The notes beneath the pieces were generated by a model that was not told where the DNA came from, searched no databases, and saw only the letters and a program-made list of their open reading frames with translations. From positions 186,001-250,000 of the forward strand of contig JBBFLE010000003.1 of assembly GCA_037481695.1 (NCBI GenBank): a stretch of DNA of 64,000 nt. The letters are read 5' to 3'. Positions 1 to 8,580 of the stretch are shown here, one piece after another. Position numbers and translations under genes: made by a program. Position 1 is the stretch's first letter, and the number at the start of each line of letters is the position of its first letter. The DNA is from a bacterium (lineage in GTDB: Bacteria > Desulfobacterota > Desulfocorpusculales > Desulfocorpusculum).

Positions 1-788
1 CTTTGACAGGACCAGAGTCGGGCCAGAGATCCAACAAGCCCATTACCAAAGGGGATGATTACAAGGGCGTCAAGATGCGCCAGTGCGGCAGGAACCATGC
101 CAAGATTCTCAACGACATAGGCGGTGCGGCCATCTTCATGCCAGGAGCGGAGATCTACCTGGCCCTCTCCAGAGGCACCATAGACGCGGCGGAGTTCTCA
201 GTGCCGGAGGTGGACTGGTCCATGGGGCTTCATGAGGTGACCAAATACTGGGTGCTTCCGGGCTGGCACCAGCCTGGTCCCCTTTGGGGTGTAATGGTCA
301 ACAAAAAATCCTTTGACTCCCTCCCCGACAAGATCAAGTTCATGTTCCAGCAGGCCGCCCAGGCCACAATGATGTGGTCCTGGACTTACTTCGAGTGGAC
401 TTCCGGCGAGTACACCAGAAAGATGATGGACAAGGGCATCAAGGTGACCCGTCTGGACGACGCCACCTTGGACAAGCTCACAGAACTAGCTTACAACTAC
501 CTTCTGGCCGATGCCGAGGCCAACCCAGACCACGCCAAGATTGCCTACTCCCAGGTGCGTTACCTAAAGAACATAGACATCTGGCGGACCATTCAGCAGC
601 CATTTATGTTCGGGCGGACTCCCCCCAAACTGGACGATCTTTATGGAAAGCTGGAAGCCATAGCCAAGAAACACAATGTGTACGAGCCAGTGATCCAGCT
701 GGAAAAACAGGTCAGGACGCGCATGGACAAACAGGAGTTCTGGAAGCCCGGCACCCCCTACGTGCAGAATCCCGTGATGCCCAAGTAG
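1..788 (+). CDS. dctP: TRAP transporter substrate-binding protein DctP (5' partial)
   Basis: This is the periplasmic solute receptor of a TRAP transporter, which captures an organic anion and hands it to the DctQ/DctM membrane complex. About 261 residues are visible. The reading frame is open to the left edge, so the signal peptide and N-terminal lobe lie outside the window. The visible part matches the C-terminal two thirds of the DctP fold, including the hinge segment FMPGAEIYLALSRGTIDAAE and the late motif VNKKSFDSLPDKIKFM. The following dctQ begins 90 bp downstream and dctM overlaps dctQ, so the three form a transporter operon. The length and the WHQPGPLW region resemble the subgroup often annotated for mannitol/chloroaromatic compounds, but the ligand cannot be read from sequence. 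The neighbouring alcohol and semialdehyde dehydrogenases suggest a short hydroxy- or dicarboxylic acid (inference). Confidence 0.9.
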   Translation, partial: LTGPESGQRSNKPITKGDDYKGVKMRQCGRNHAKILNDIGGAAIFMPGAEIYLALSRGTIDAAEFSVPEVDWSMGLHEVTKYWVLPGWHQPGPLWGVMVNKKSFDSLPDKIKFMFQQAAQATMMWSWTYFEWTSGEYTRKMMDKGIKVTRLDDATLDKLTELAYNYLLADAEANPDHAKIAYSQVRYLKNIDIWRTIQQPFMFGRTPPKLDDLYGKLEAIAKKHNVYEPVIQLEKQVRTRMDKQEFWKPGTPYVQNPVMPK

Positions 789-878
789 AGCGGCTGGGAG
801 GGACGGAACCCGTCCCTCCTTTCCAGCCACAGGCGGCTGGGAACAAAGGATTTCAGGTTTCAGACGAGGAGGTCAAAG

Positions 879-1391
879 GTGGAAGGTTTGAGAAAGCTGG
901 TCAGATTCCTGGACTCTGTTTCAGAGTGGTCGGGGCGCATCTTTGGATGGCTGGTCATGGTCATATGCGGGCTTTCGGTTTATGAGGTCATCACAAGAAG
1001 ATTTCTGGGAAAGCCCACCATATGGACCAACGAGGTCACAGGTTACATATTTTGCGCCGTAGTGCTTCTCTTGATGGGTTACACCCTTCTTTACAAAGGC
1101 CACGCCAACGTGGATCTCATCTACGAGCGGCTCTCCCCCAGGAGACAGGCCATTGTGGACATAATCACCTATGTGGTTTTCGTGGGGCTTTTCGTGGTGG
1201 TCTTTTTCGTTGATGCGGTGCGCTTTGCGGCCACATCCTGGGCAATGCTGGAGAGGTCTCCCAGCGCTCTAAACGCCTACGTTTTCCCAGCCAAGACCAT
1301 GTTACCTTTGGGAGCTTTTCTGCTTCTCCTGCAGGTCATATCCAATTTCATAAAAAGGGTTGTTTTTCTGGCTAAAGGAGTCTCGTTATGA
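879..1391 (+). CDS. dctQ: TRAP transporter small permease DctQ
   Basis: This is the small four-helix membrane subunit of the TRAP transporter, 170 residues. Hydrophobic segments lie near residues 16-38, 50-72, 88-110 and 132-158, and the family signature RRFLGKPTIWTNEVTGY is at about residues 39-55. It starts at GTG with GAGGAGG a few bases upstream. The stop codon overlaps the ATG of dctM (ATGA), showing translational coupling. In this family the subunit lies beside the large permease and helps dock the substrate-bound receptor. Confidence 0.93.
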   Translation: MEGLRKLVRFLDSVSEWSGRIFGWLVMVICGLSVYEVITRRFLGKPTIWTNEVTGYIFCAVVLLLMGYTLLYKGHANVDLIYERLSPRRQAIVDIITYVVFVGLFVVVFFVDAVRFAATSWAMLERSPSALNAYVFPAKTMLPLGAFLLLLQVISNFIKRVVFLAKGVSL

Positions 1392-2722
1392 TCAGCCTTT
1401 CCCCTGAGCTGGCTACTATTTTGATGTTTTTGGGAATCATCGTGGGCCTGGCCCTTGGAACCCCGGTGGCTTTCATCCTAGGCGGGCTTGCCACCATCTT
1501 CGGGTTCATAGGCTGGGGACCTCAGGCCTGGTACATGTTCATGGGCAGGACCTTCGATTCATGCACCAACCAGATCCTGGTGGCCATACCCATGTTCATA
1601 CTCATGGCCTCCTTCTTGGGAAGATCAGGCATCTCAGAAGGTCTTTTCCGAAGCATGATGTACATGTTCGGGCCCATAAATGGAGCCATCGGACTTGCGG
1701 TCATCATCATGTGCGCAGTGGAGGCAGCCTGCACCGGCATCATAGGGGCCAGCGTGGTGAGCATGACCATCTTGGCCATGCCAGTGATGATGAAGCACGG
1801 GTACGACAAGCACTTGAGCACAGGTTCCATAGCTGCCGGAGGTGTTCTGAGCATCCTCATACCCCCCAGCATCATGCTCATCATGATGGCAGACCAGGCG
1901 GGGGTGTCGGTGGGTAAACTCTTTGCGGGCGCATTCATACCAGGCCTCATACTCACAAGCCTTTTCTTTGTGTACATTTTGGTCAGAACCCTCATAAACC
2001 CGTCTCTGGGGCCAGCCCTTCCCGAGGAAGAAAGAAAAATGGTCTCAGGACTCCAAAAAATAAAAATGCTGAGCACCAACATGGTGCCTCCACTGGTGCT
2101 CATGTTAGGGGTCTTGGGCTCCATATGGCTTGGGGTGGCAACTGCCACCGAGGCCTCAGGAGTCGGGGCTTTCCTGGCCCTGCTGCTCATGATCATTTAT
2201 CGAAAGTTTACCTGGAGAGGTTTTGCCGAGTGCGTTTGGGGGGCTGTACGGACCAATTGCATGGTCATGACAATACTTTTTTGCGCTTCCATCTTCACAG
2301 GGGTCTTTCTGGGTCTAGGGGGAGGAAAGGTAGTAACGGACATAGTGATGGCCTTTAGTTTTCTGGGAAAATGGGGAATGTTCGGGATGATGATGTTCAT
2401 AGTGTTCATCCTGGGCTTTCTCATAGATTGGATCGCGATAATTTATATCACTTTTCCCATTTTTCTTCCTATCGCACAGCAACTGGGCTTCGACAAGATA
2501 TGGTTTATAATCATGATCGCCATTAACCTCCAAACTTCCTTTCTCACCCCTCCTTTTGGATATGCACTCTTTTACATGAAAAGCACGGTTCCTCCGGAGA
2601 TCAAATTGATACATATCTACAAGGGTGTTGTCCCATTTATTGCGATGCAGATTGCAGGCTTGATAATAGCAGTAATTTTCCCAGAACTTGTGACCTATTT
2701 GCCAAGCATAGTGATAAGATGA
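1388..2722 (+). CDS. dctM: TRAP transporter large permease DctM
   Basis: This is the large permease of the TRAP transporter, 444 residues and very hydrophobic, consistent with the 11-13 helices of the DctM family. It forms the Na+-coupled transport path in the inner membrane. Family-typical stretches visible include VAIPMFILMASFLGRSGIS near residues 61-79, the helical-hairpin sequence GGVLSILIPPSIMLI near 155, and FLTPPFGYALFYMKS near the C terminus. The start overlaps the dctQ stop, with AAAGGAG as ribosome-binding site. The next gene, an alcohol dehydrogenase, starts 52 bp downstream after its own AGGAGG, so cotranscription is likely. Confidence 0.95.
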   Translation: MISLSPELATILMFLGIIVGLALGTPVAFILGGLATIFGFIGWGPQAWYMFMGRTFDSCTNQILVAIPMFILMASFLGRSGISEGLFRSMMYMFGPINGAIGLAVIIMCAVEAACTGIIGASVVSMTILAMPVMMKHGYDKHLSTGSIAAGGVLSILIPPSIMLIMMADQAGVSVGKLFAGAFIPGLILTSLFFVYILVRTLINPSLGPALPEEERKMVSGLQKIKMLSTNMVPPLVLMLGVLGSIWLGVATATEASGVGAFLALLLMIIYRKFTWRGFAECVWGAVRTNCMVMTILFCASIFTGVFLGLGGGKVVTDIVMAFSFLGKWGMFGMMMFIVFILGFLIDWIAIIYITFPIFLPIAQQLGFDKIWFIIMIAINLQTSFLTPPFGYALFYMKSTVPPEIKLIHIYKGVVPFIAMQIAGLIIAVIFPELVTYLPSIVIR

Positions 2723-2774
2723 AGGCTGGAGTTTACTTGATCGGGCCCTTGGGGCCTAAGAAAGGAGGTTCAGG

Positions 2775-3947
2775 ATGTTACCTGTAAGGCCCTTCTTGGT
2801 TCCACCGGTTCTAATCACAGGCTCGGGCTCGTCAGAGAAGACAGGGGAGGAGACCCGCAAGCTAGGCGTCAAGAAGGTTCTCCTGGTCACAGACGGTGTC
2901 ATGACCAAAATGGGGATAGTTGACCCCATAAAGAAAAGTTTGGAGGAGCAGGGGATCCAGGTGGCTCTCTTTGACGAGGTGAACACAGAGCCCACCGTGG
3001 ACTATGTGACCCGGGGTGTGGAGCTCTTCAAGCAAAACGGCTGCGAGGCCCTAGTAGCAGTGGGTGGGGGGAGTCCCATAGACACGGCCAAGGCCATCTC
3101 GGTCATGGCAACCAACCCAGGATCCATAGAACAGTACAAGGGGCTTCACAACATCCCCAACAAGGGCTTTCCCGTGGTAGCCATCCCCACTACCGCAGGA
3201 ACCGGAAGCGAGGTGACCATCTTCACCATCATCACGGACACCAAGACCGACGTTAAGATGCTCATTGGAAGCGTGCATTGCCTTCCCCATGTGGCCATAG
3301 TGGATCCCCTTCTTACCTTGAGCTGCCCCAGGGGCCTTACAGCAGCGGTAGGCATAGACGCCCTCACCCACGCCGTGGAGGCTTATGTTTCCCTCAAGGC
3401 CCAGCCTATGAGCGACATCTTTGCACTTTCAGCCATTGAGCTCATATCAGGGAATCTCAGGCAGGCCTGGGCCAATGGCCAAAATCTGGAGGCCAGGGAA
3501 AAGGTGATGCTGGGCTCTCTCCAGGCCGGAATAGCCTTCAGCAACGCTTCCGTGGCCCTTGTGCACGGCATGTCCCGTCCCATAGGAGCCTATTTTCACG
3601 TACCCCACGGGGCCTCCAATGCAGCCCTCCTGGGAGTGGTCACGGAATTCAGCCTGATTGGGAACCCCCAGAGATACGCCCGCATAGCTGCGGCCATGGG
3701 CGAGAACGTGGAGGGCTTGAGTCCCATGGAGGCGGCTCAGGTGGCTGCAGAGGCCATAGAAAACCTCATCTGCGACATCCAGATACCCTCTCTCAAAGAA
3801 CTAGGAGTGGACAAGAAAAAGCTGGAGGAATTGGCCCCGGCTATGGCAGATGCGGCCATAGCCAGCGGAAGCCCGGGGAACAACCCCAGGCAGGCCACAA
3901 AGGAGGAAATAATAGAGCTATACAAGATCGCTTACGAAAGAGAGTGA
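2775..3947 (+). CDS. Iron-containing (type III) alcohol dehydrogenase
   Basis: This is an NAD(P)-dependent alcohol dehydrogenase of the iron-activated group III family, 390 residues, full length for the family. The dinucleotide-binding motif VGGGSPIDTAKAI is at residues 96-108. The metal ligands of the family are all present: Asp195 and His199 in GIDALTHAVEAY, His264 in VHGMSRPIGAY, and His278 in HVPHG. The start is ATG behind AGGAGG. It lies between a TRAP transporter and a CoA-acylating semialdehyde dehydrogenase. It could oxidise a hydroxy-acid or alcohol to the aldehyde that the next enzyme consumes, for example 3-hydroxypropionate or 3-hydroxyisobutyrate type substrates. The substrate is inference; members range from butanol to 4-hydroxybutyrate dehydrogenases. 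Confidence 0.92.
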   Translation: MLPVRPFLVPPVLITGSGSSEKTGEETRKLGVKKVLLVTDGVMTKMGIVDPIKKSLEEQGIQVALFDEVNTEPTVDYVTRGVELFKQNGCEALVAVGGGSPIDTAKAISVMATNPGSIEQYKGLHNIPNKGFPVVAIPTTAGTGSEVTIFTIITDTKTDVKMLIGSVHCLPHVAIVDPLLTLSCPRGLTAAVGIDALTHAVEAYVSLKAQPMSDIFALSAIELISGNLRQAWANGQNLEAREKVMLGSLQAGIAFSNASVALVHGMSRPIGAYFHVPHGASNAALLGVVTEFSLIGNPQRYARIAAAMGENVEGLSPMEAAQVAAEAIENLICDIQIPSLKELGVDKKKLEELAPAMADAAIASGSPGNNPRQATKEEIIELYKIAYERE

Positions 3948-4044
3948 AGCGCACTGTGGATCGAGAGCAGCGAGTGACATCCTGGAAAACTGGCTCAAAG
4001 GCAAAAGCATCAAGGTGCCCATAACCGACCCGGGAGGAAGCGAA

Positions 4045-5535
4045 ATGGCAGTTCTGGAAGAACCCATCAAAGAGGTGCTGGAGCTCAAGAACTATGTCAA
4101 CGGAGAATGGGTGGAGTCCAAGGCCCAAGAGAGGTGGGACGTCATCAACCCGGCCACACAGAAGAAACTAGCCACGGTGCCCATGTCCACAGAGGAAGAG
4201 GTAAAGGGAGCCATCCAGGCGGCTCAGGAGGCCTTTCCCGAGTGGAGGCGCACCCCTCCTTTGGCCAGGGTAAGGTGTCTTTTCAGACTCAAAGAGATGA
4301 TGGAAAAGAACTTCGAGACCTTAAGCCGTGTGCAGACCATGGAGCACGGCAAAACCATAGACGAGTCCAGGGGCGAGACCCGTCGGGGCATAGAGATGGT
4401 GGAAGTGGCAACTGGAATCCCCAGTCTGATGCAGGGTTACAATCTGGAAGACATAGCTTCTGGCATAGACGAGTACGTCATATACCAGCCCCTCGGAGTG
4501 TTCACCCATATAGCTCCTTTTAACTTTCCGTTCATGGTGCCTTTGTGGTACTCCCCTTTTGCCCTGGCCACAGGAAACACCTTCGTGGTCAAGCCCTCCC
4601 CCAGGGATCCCATAAGCCAGGTGAAACTGGCCGAAATGTTCGAGGAGGCAGGAATCCCTCCTGGAGTGTACAACGTGGTGCACGGAGGAGCAGAAGCTGC
4701 AAAAATCCTCATGGAACATCCAGCCGTAAAAGGGGTGACCTTTGTGGGCACCACTTCCATAGGAAAGATCGTGTACAAGACAGCGGGTGAGCACGGCAAG
4801 CGCGCCATCGCCCAGCTCAGCGCCAAGAACTTCATGGTGGTAATGCCCGATGCAGATGTCAACGCCACAGTGGCTGCCCTACTCACATCCTTTTTCGGTA
4901 ACACGGGGCAGCGCTGCCTTTCGGGAGCAAACCTTGTCATGGTGGGAGACGACGAGAAGTTCAACAAGAGTTTTCTCGAGACCTTCTTTGATGCCACAAG
5001 CAAGATCAAGGTGGGCTATGGCCTTGACGAGGCAGTCCAGATGGGACCAATGCAGTCCCTGGATGGAAAACAGCGGGTGCTCAAGTATATTGAAATAGGG
5101 ATCAAGGAGGGCGCTAAACTGGTCCTTGACGGCCGCAAGGTGGACATCTTGGGGGCATACCCGGATACATGTTTCATAGGGCCCACCATCTTCGAAAATG
5201 TGGAGCCCACCATGACCATAGCCCGGGAAGAAATATTTGGACCAGTTGCCTCTGTGCTCAGGGCCAAGGACTTGGACACGGTCATAAACTGGATCAATGC
5301 AAGCAACTACGGAAACGCCGCAGCCATATTCACCAACAACGGCAAGGCAGCCCGCGAATTCCAGTATAGGGTGGAATGCGGAAACATAGGTATAAACATA
5401 GGGATCGTGGCTCCCATGGCCTTCTTCCCCTTCAGCGGCATGAAGGATTCCTTCTATGGTGTGCTCCACGGCCAGGGGAAGGACGCCATTCGCTTTTTCA
5501 CCGAGAGCAAAGTGGTTGTACAGCGTTGGTTTTAA
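4045..5535 (+). CDS. mmsA: CoA-acylating methylmalonate-semialdehyde dehydrogenase
   Basis: This is an aldehyde-dehydrogenase-fold enzyme of the MmsA/IolA type, 496 residues. That family oxidatively decarboxylates (methyl)malonate semialdehyde to acetyl-CoA or propionyl-CoA with NAD+ and CoA. The catalytic cysteine is Cys291 in GNTGQRCLSGANLV. The segment QLSAKNF near residues 257-263 lacks the general-base Glu of hydrolytic aldehyde dehydrogenases, as in CoA-acylating members. I chose the ATG at 4045, preceded by GGGAGGAAGCG, over an in-frame GTG at 4015 without a good ribosome-binding site. Together with the upstream alcohol dehydrogenase it could take a 3-hydroxyacid to acyl-CoA. A 3-hydroxyisobutyrate-dehydrogenase-type gene also lies at 60.5-61.4 kb. 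Confidence 0.9.
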   Translation: MAVLEEPIKEVLELKNYVNGEWVESKAQERWDVINPATQKKLATVPMSTEEEVKGAIQAAQEAFPEWRRTPPLARVRCLFRLKEMMEKNFETLSRVQTMEHGKTIDESRGETRRGIEMVEVATGIPSLMQGYNLEDIASGIDEYVIYQPLGVFTHIAPFNFPFMVPLWYSPFALATGNTFVVKPSPRDPISQVKLAEMFEEAGIPPGVYNVVHGGAEAAKILMEHPAVKGVTFVGTTSIGKIVYKTAGEHGKRAIAQLSAKNFMVVMPDADVNATVAALLTSFFGNTGQRCLSGANLVMVGDDEKFNKSFLETFFDATSKIKVGYGLDEAVQMGPMQSLDGKQRVLKYIEIGIKEGAKLVLDGRKVDILGAYPDTCFIGPTIFENVEPTMTIAREEIFGPVASVLRAKDLDTVINWINASNYGNAAAIFTNNGKAAREFQYRVECGNIGINIGIVAPMAFFPFSGMKDSFYGVLHGQGKDAIRFFTESKVVVQRWF

Positions 5536-5552
5536 TAGGAGGCCAGCCCAGG

Positions 5553-5999
5553 ATGACCATGAACCTAAACACATGTTCCCAAGTGGTAAGTCTGGCCCGG
5601 GAGCTGGAGCAACAGACCGCCGGGTTTTACAAAGAGCTGGCCCGCAGATGGCCCCAGAAAGAGGATTTCTTCCTGAATCTGGCAGCAGAGAACGACAATT
5701 ACGTGACCATGGTGGAAAGGGCTTACTACGGGGTGATCTCGGATGCCTACGAAGGTTGCTTCGCCTTCGACATGGACCCCCACGAGTATGCCATTGACAC
5801 CGAGTTGCCCCAAAAAGCGGATTTGAGCGTTGCGCTCAAAAGCGCTCTGAACATGGAAGAAAAGATGATAAGCTTTTATAGAGAGGCTGCCCGTCAGTCA
5901 AAGAGTCTCATGGCGGATGTGCCCAGGGCCATGGAGCTGGTGGCAAGAAAGAGGGCCGATAGGATAGGAAAACTAAGATCATTGATGGATGAGGCTTGA
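5553..5999 (+). CDS. Small ferritin-like (rubrerythrin-type) protein with degenerate metal site
   Basis: This is a 148-residue, mostly helical protein that resembles a ferritin-like four-helix bundle. It has two repeats of the pattern Glu-x5/6-Phe-Tyr: ELEQQTAGFYKELA near residues 16-29 and NMEEKMISFYREAAR near residues 99-113. The helices that should carry the E-x-x-H iron ligands read AENDNYVTMVER and ELVARKRADRIGKL, so the usual His ligands are absent. A di-iron centre is therefore doubtful, and a structural or partner-binding role is possible. The start is ATG behind AGGAGG, 17 bp after mmsA, so it is the last gene of this operon. A terminator hairpin follows at 6130-6152. The function is unknown. 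Confidence 0.7.
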   Translation: MTMNLNTCSQVVSLARELEQQTAGFYKELARRWPQKEDFFLNLAAENDNYVTMVERAYYGVISDAYEGCFAFDMDPHEYAIDTELPQKADLSVALKSALNMEEKMISFYREAARQSKSLMADVPRAMELVARKRADRIGKLRSLMDEA

Positions 6000-6129
6000 G
6001 CGGGACTGTTCTTCATGCTCTGGGGTCCAGGGATCCAGGCCTCCTAGGCCCGGGCGGTTCATGAAGGAGGCCTACGGCGGTTTTGGTTTCACAGTCCCAA
6101 GCTGAGGAAAAAGGATCCTGCGCAGATGT

Positions 6130-6156
6130 GCCGGGGGCTTGGTTCCCCCGGCATTT
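6130..6156 (+). terminator. Rho-independent terminator ending the TRAP/ADH/mmsA operon
   Basis: The arms GCCGGGGG (6130-6137) and CCCCCGGC (6145-6152) form a perfect 8-bp stem with a 7-base loop, followed by ATTTTC. It lies 130 bp after the ferritin-like gene and before the next ribosome-binding site. Confidence 0.75.
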
Positions 6157-6183
6157 TCATCTGCAAAGAGGGAGAAGGGGGCG

Positions 6184-8580
6184 TTGTCAGAGAGATTTAG
6201 GGGCAGTGAGCATGAAGAGAAGGCAGGCTTTGGTTTTTTGATCTCTATTGCCCTTGTCTCTTTCAGCCTCCTGGCCTACGAGATAGTCTTGTCCAGGTTG
6301 TTGTCAGTAGTTCTTTCTTACCACTTTGTATTCCTAATACTATCCTTGGCCCTCTTGGGATTGGGCTTGGGAGGGCTATTACTTCGTTTGCTTGGCCCCC
6401 CGGAACTTTCGGTTTCAAAGGGATTGGGCCTTCTGGTTCGTCTGGGGGCACTGCTTTCTTTGGCCATTGCTTCCTCCGGGTTTTCCATGGCTTGGCTGGC
6501 AGGCATTGAGGGCATGGGTGGAGATGTTCTTTGGTATGCAGCTCCTATCATGATCCCTTTTTTGCTGGGAGGAGCATTCCTGGCCCTGGTGTACATGCTC
6601 CTGCCCGGCTCAAGCGGCCGTACTTATGGGGCAGATCTCATGGGGGCCGCTATGGGAGCACTGGGAGCAATCCTACTTCTGGAGATGCTGGGAGCCTTAC
6701 TATCTCCTTTGGCCCTAGGCATTGTGTCCTCTGGCGCAGTACTCATCCTAGGGCTCAGCTTGCCCAGAGAGAGCCGAAGCTCCCATGTGCCAGGCTGGGG
6801 AGGAATTTCCCTGATTGCAGTCATGTTGATGGGATTTGTTCACTGGACCGGGCTGATCCCATTGGAGATTTCCCCCAAACTCAACCCTGGCAAAGAGATT
6901 CACGAGGCCTTGACCCAATTCAAGGGCAGAATAATCCAGTCCCGGTGGAGCTCTTTTGGCCGCACAGACCTTGTGGCCTATGATCAAAACCCCCAACAGA
7001 TGGACCTTTATCTGGATGGCACAGCAGGCTCACCCATGTACAGGTTCCATGGGAGGCTGGAGGAACCACCTTCGTGGCTGCTGGAGCTACAGGAAGAGTT
7101 CCCCGGAGCCTTTGCCTTGAGTCGCCTGGCTGAAAAAGAAAAGGACAGCGCTCTGATCATAGGTCCGGGAGGAGGCAGGGACCTGCTTTTGGCACTGCTT
7201 GCTGGCTTCAAGGAAATAGAGGCGGTGGAGGTAAACCCTGATCTTGTTCATATGGTGAGGGAAACGGCATGGTTCAATGGAGGCATATACAAAGATTTCC
7301 CAGGTGTGAAAGTGATTGTGGACGAGGGTCGAAGCTATCTCAAGAGACAGGACAGGCTGTACGATCTCATTTTCATGAGTCTTCCTGTGACCAACACCAG
7401 CCGAAGCATAGAGGGTTACTCCCTCACAGAAAACTATCTCTTCACCCGGGAGTCCATGGCCGATTACTGGGACCACCTCACTGATGAGGGTCGCCTAGTG
7501 GTGGTGGCTCACAACGATGCCGAGTTGCTTCGTTTGGTGACCACCGCTGTTTCGGCTTTGGATAAAAAAGGCCTGGGTGTGCAAGCAGTCATGAATCGAA
7601 TCTGGGTGCTCAGCTCCGGAGACTATCTGGTCCTGGTGCTCAAGAGGAACCCCTTTGAGCCATCTGATTCGCTCTGGGCATATGAGAGCTCCTTGCAAAA
7701 AGGCTATGAACTCTCGGAGTCCTTCCTGCCTTTCATTTCACCTGCCATGGGGTTGAATCCTGCCTTGGCGGCCCTGGCCTCGGGAAGGCTGAGTCCCCAG
7801 CGCCTTGTGGAGGAGGTGGGCCGAAAAGGGTATGACATCCATCCGGTTTCTGATGATAGCCCCTTTTTCTACAAATTGGAGTCAGGAGCCCCTGCCAATG
7901 TGCTGGCGGTTCTCCACATATCTTTGTGGCTTCTGCTGGCAGTTGGGGTCTACCTGGCCCTGAGGGGAAAAAAGATCTTGTTGCCCCATGTCCAGGAAAA
8001 CACCAGAGGAGTCCTGAAGAGGCCCAAAGCACTTGGTTCAGCCCTCTTCTTCTGCTCACTGGGAGCCGGCTTCATCTTGTTTGAGATCTATGCTGTGCAG
8101 CGCCTCTGCCTTGTTATCGGACAGCCTGTCTGGACCATGGGAGCCGTGATCTTTTCCATCCTTGTGTCTGGAGGGGCCGGAAGCTTCTGGGCTAGCAGGT
8201 GGGCTGCCCAGCTACTTTACAAGAGGATCTCCGTCATCTGTCTGCTTCTGAGCCTGGGTCTTCTGGCTTATGGGGCTTCTTTCCACCTCATATTGGAGGC
8301 AACCAGGGCCTGGCCCCAGGGGGCCCGCATGTTTGCTGCAGCTGGCTCTTTGGTGCCTTTGGGATTCCTTATGGGGATTCCCTTCCCTCTTGGAATTCGC
8401 GCCTTGGGATTGCAGGCTCAATCCCCTTTCATCCCCTGGATGTGGGCCTTAAACGGCATAGCCTCTGTGGTGGGATCATCCTTGGGAATACTCTTGGCCC
8501 TTGAGCTGGGCTTCACCTGGACACTGGGCGCTGCCTGCCTATTTTACTTCCTGGGTTTTCTAATTTTTTTCAAGCCTTGA
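6184..8580 (+). CDS. Membrane-embedded spermidine-synthase-like methyltransferase-fold protein
   Basis: This is a large integral membrane protein of 798 residues from the chosen start. The N-terminal ~220 residues carry about six or seven hydrophobic segments. A soluble domain of about 340 residues follows, with the nucleotide-binding motif ALIIGPGGGRDLLLALL near residues 323-339, an acidic strand end in EAVEVNP, and DLIFMSLPVTNT, as in polyamine aminopropyltransferases. A C-terminal block of about six more membrane segments follows. Such SpeE-like membrane proteins are widespread and mostly uncharacterised; polyamine synthesis is not established. The start is TTG behind GAGGGAGAAGGGGG. An upstream in-frame TTG at 6139 lies inside a terminator hairpin and is unlikely. 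The gene converges on the dehydratase gene, overlapping it by 11 bp at the 3' ends. Confidence 0.82.
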   Translation: MSERFRGSEHEEKAGFGFLISIALVSFSLLAYEIVLSRLLSVVLSYHFVFLILSLALLGLGLGGLLLRLLGPPELSVSKGLGLLVRLGALLSLAIASSGFSMAWLAGIEGMGGDVLWYAAPIMIPFLLGGAFLALVYMLLPGSSGRTYGADLMGAAMGALGAILLLEMLGALLSPLALGIVSSGAVLILGLSLPRESRSSHVPGWGGISLIAVMLMGFVHWTGLIPLEISPKLNPGKEIHEALTQFKGRIIQSRWSSFGRTDLVAYDQNPQQMDLYLDGTAGSPMYRFHGRLEEPPSWLLELQEEFPGAFALSRLAEKEKDSALIIGPGGGRDLLLALLAGFKEIEAVEVNPDLVHMVRETAWFNGGIYKDFPGVKVIVDEGRSYLKRQDRLYDLIFMSLPVTNTSRSIEGYSLTENYLFTRESMADYWDHLTDEGRLVVVAHNDAELLRLVTTAVSALDKKGLGVQAVMNRIWVLSSGDYLVLVLKRNPFEPSDSLWAYESSLQKGYELSESFLPFISPAMGLNPALAALASGRLSPQRLVEEVGRKGYDIHPVSDDSPFFYKLESGAPANVLAVLHISLWLLLAVGVYLALRGKKILLPHVQENTRGVLKRPKALGSALFFCSLGAGFILFEIYAVQRLCLVIGQPVWTMGAVIFSILVSGGAGSFWASRWAAQLLYKRISVICLLLSLGLLAYGASFHLILEATRAWPQGARMFAAAGSLVPLGFLMGIPFPLGIRALGLQAQSPFIPWMWALNGIASVVGSSLGILLALELGFTWTLGAACLFYFLGFLIFFKP

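Noticed and set aside
1522-2196. 224-codon open frame on the - strand inside dctM
   Set aside because: It is the complement of a hydrophobic permease; such frames are common in GC-rich DNA. It has no ribosome-binding site, and its Met/Pro/Ser-rich product matches no family.
4321-5574. Several long frames antisense to mmsA (up to 231 codons)
   Set aside because: Shadow frames of the strongly supported aldehyde dehydrogenase; no independent start signal or family match.
6139-6183. Upstream TTG start for the spermidine-synthase-like gene
   Set aside because: That codon lies inside the loop of a terminator hairpin; the TTG at 6184 has a purine-rich ribosome-binding site.
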